Below, piece by piece: positions 63,916-64,000 of a stretch of DNA of 64,000 nt. A program made the position numbers and the translations under genes. This DNA is from Paenibacillus graminis. Its GTDB lineage: Bacteria; Bacillota; Bacilli; Paenibacillales; Paenibacillaceae. The stretch is taken from contig NZ_CP009287.1 in the NCBI RefSeq assembly GCF_000758705.1, forward strand, positions 1,612,001 through 1,676,000, read 5' to 3'. Within the stretch, counting starts at the first letter, position 1; each line of letters starts with the position of its first letter. The notes under the pieces are model-generated. The model was not told where the DNA came from, did no database searches, and saw only the letters and a program-made list of their open reading frames with translations.

Positions 63916-63957
63916 AAGCACTGAACTCTACAACAGAGGGAAGTGCTTTTTATTTTT
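63916..63957 (+). terminator. rho-independent terminator of the aldolase gene
   Basis: AAGCACT and AGTGCTT arms with a long loop, then TTTATTTTT. Confidence 0.75.
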
Positions 63958-64000
63958 CTCCGGGGTTTTCCTTTAATAAAAGTTGATTGTAACTTTACTG

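Overview
The window reads as a chromosomal stretch of a Paenibacillus-like, spore-forming Firmicute. The signs are a tricistronic gerA-type spore germinant receptor operon, a T-box controlled ilv-leu operon, an infC-rpmI-rplT operon with an L20-type leader and an AUU-started infC, AGGAGG-type ribosome binding sites, and many Bacillus-type orthologues (YkuU, YtqA/YtqB, NupNOPQ). I see no prophage, insertion sequence, CRISPR array, rRNA or tRNA. The genus call is an inference from gene content and repeat style.

Layout: 1-7 kb: TetR regulator with a YhgE/Pip membrane protein, a repeat-rich gene-free stretch (2795-3639), two glycosyltransferases and a FrnE-like DsbA oxidoreductase. 7-11.6 kb: oleate hydratase with its TetR neighbour, then a membrane protein, a hypothetical protein and an RluA-type pseudouridine synthase. 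11.6-15.8 kb: the germinant receptor operon. 16-20.4 kb: recQ, a B12-binding radical SAM protein and an acetyltransferase. 20.36-20.66 kb: a compact locus with the full architecture of a type I toxin-antitoxin module (27-residue membrane peptide, convergent antisense RNA, terminators on both strands, long-range 5'-3' pairing). 20.7-28.6 kb: hydrolase, manA, glyoxalase-like protein, the mnmM/mnmL tRNA modification pair, trmB, a diacylglycerol-type glycosyltransferase and a PAP2 phosphatase. 29-38.5 kb: a processive glycosyltransferase, the infC operon, a thioesterase, the nucleoside ABC transporter nupNOPQ, an Sm-like protein with a Gly/Tyr/Pro tail, and an acetyltransferase. 38.5-44.4 kb: T-box, ilvB-ilvN-ilvC-leuA. 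44.7-49.8 kb: a 1292-residue LPXTG adhesin and an orphan response regulator with a BTAD domain. 50-52.7 kb: ECF sigma / anti-sigma / membrane protein / DUF4097 operon. 52.9-64 kb: aldo/keto reductase, leuB, a peroxiredoxin behind a consensus PerR box, a sporulation-type histidine kinase, leucyl aminopeptidase, the feoA-feoB-Cys-rich peptide iron operon behind a Fur-like box, and an HMGL-type aldolase.

Functional links: ilvBNC and leuA start branched-chain amino acid synthesis and leuB is encoded 10 kb away without leuCD. PerR, Fur and T-box elements tie metabolism to peroxide, iron and leucine. Several noncanonical start codons are supported by ribosome binding site position (infC ATT, leuA TTG, the ECF sigma factor probably CTG). 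The intergenic DNA carries at least three recurring repeat families, one of which forms the 5' untranslated region of two unrelated genes.
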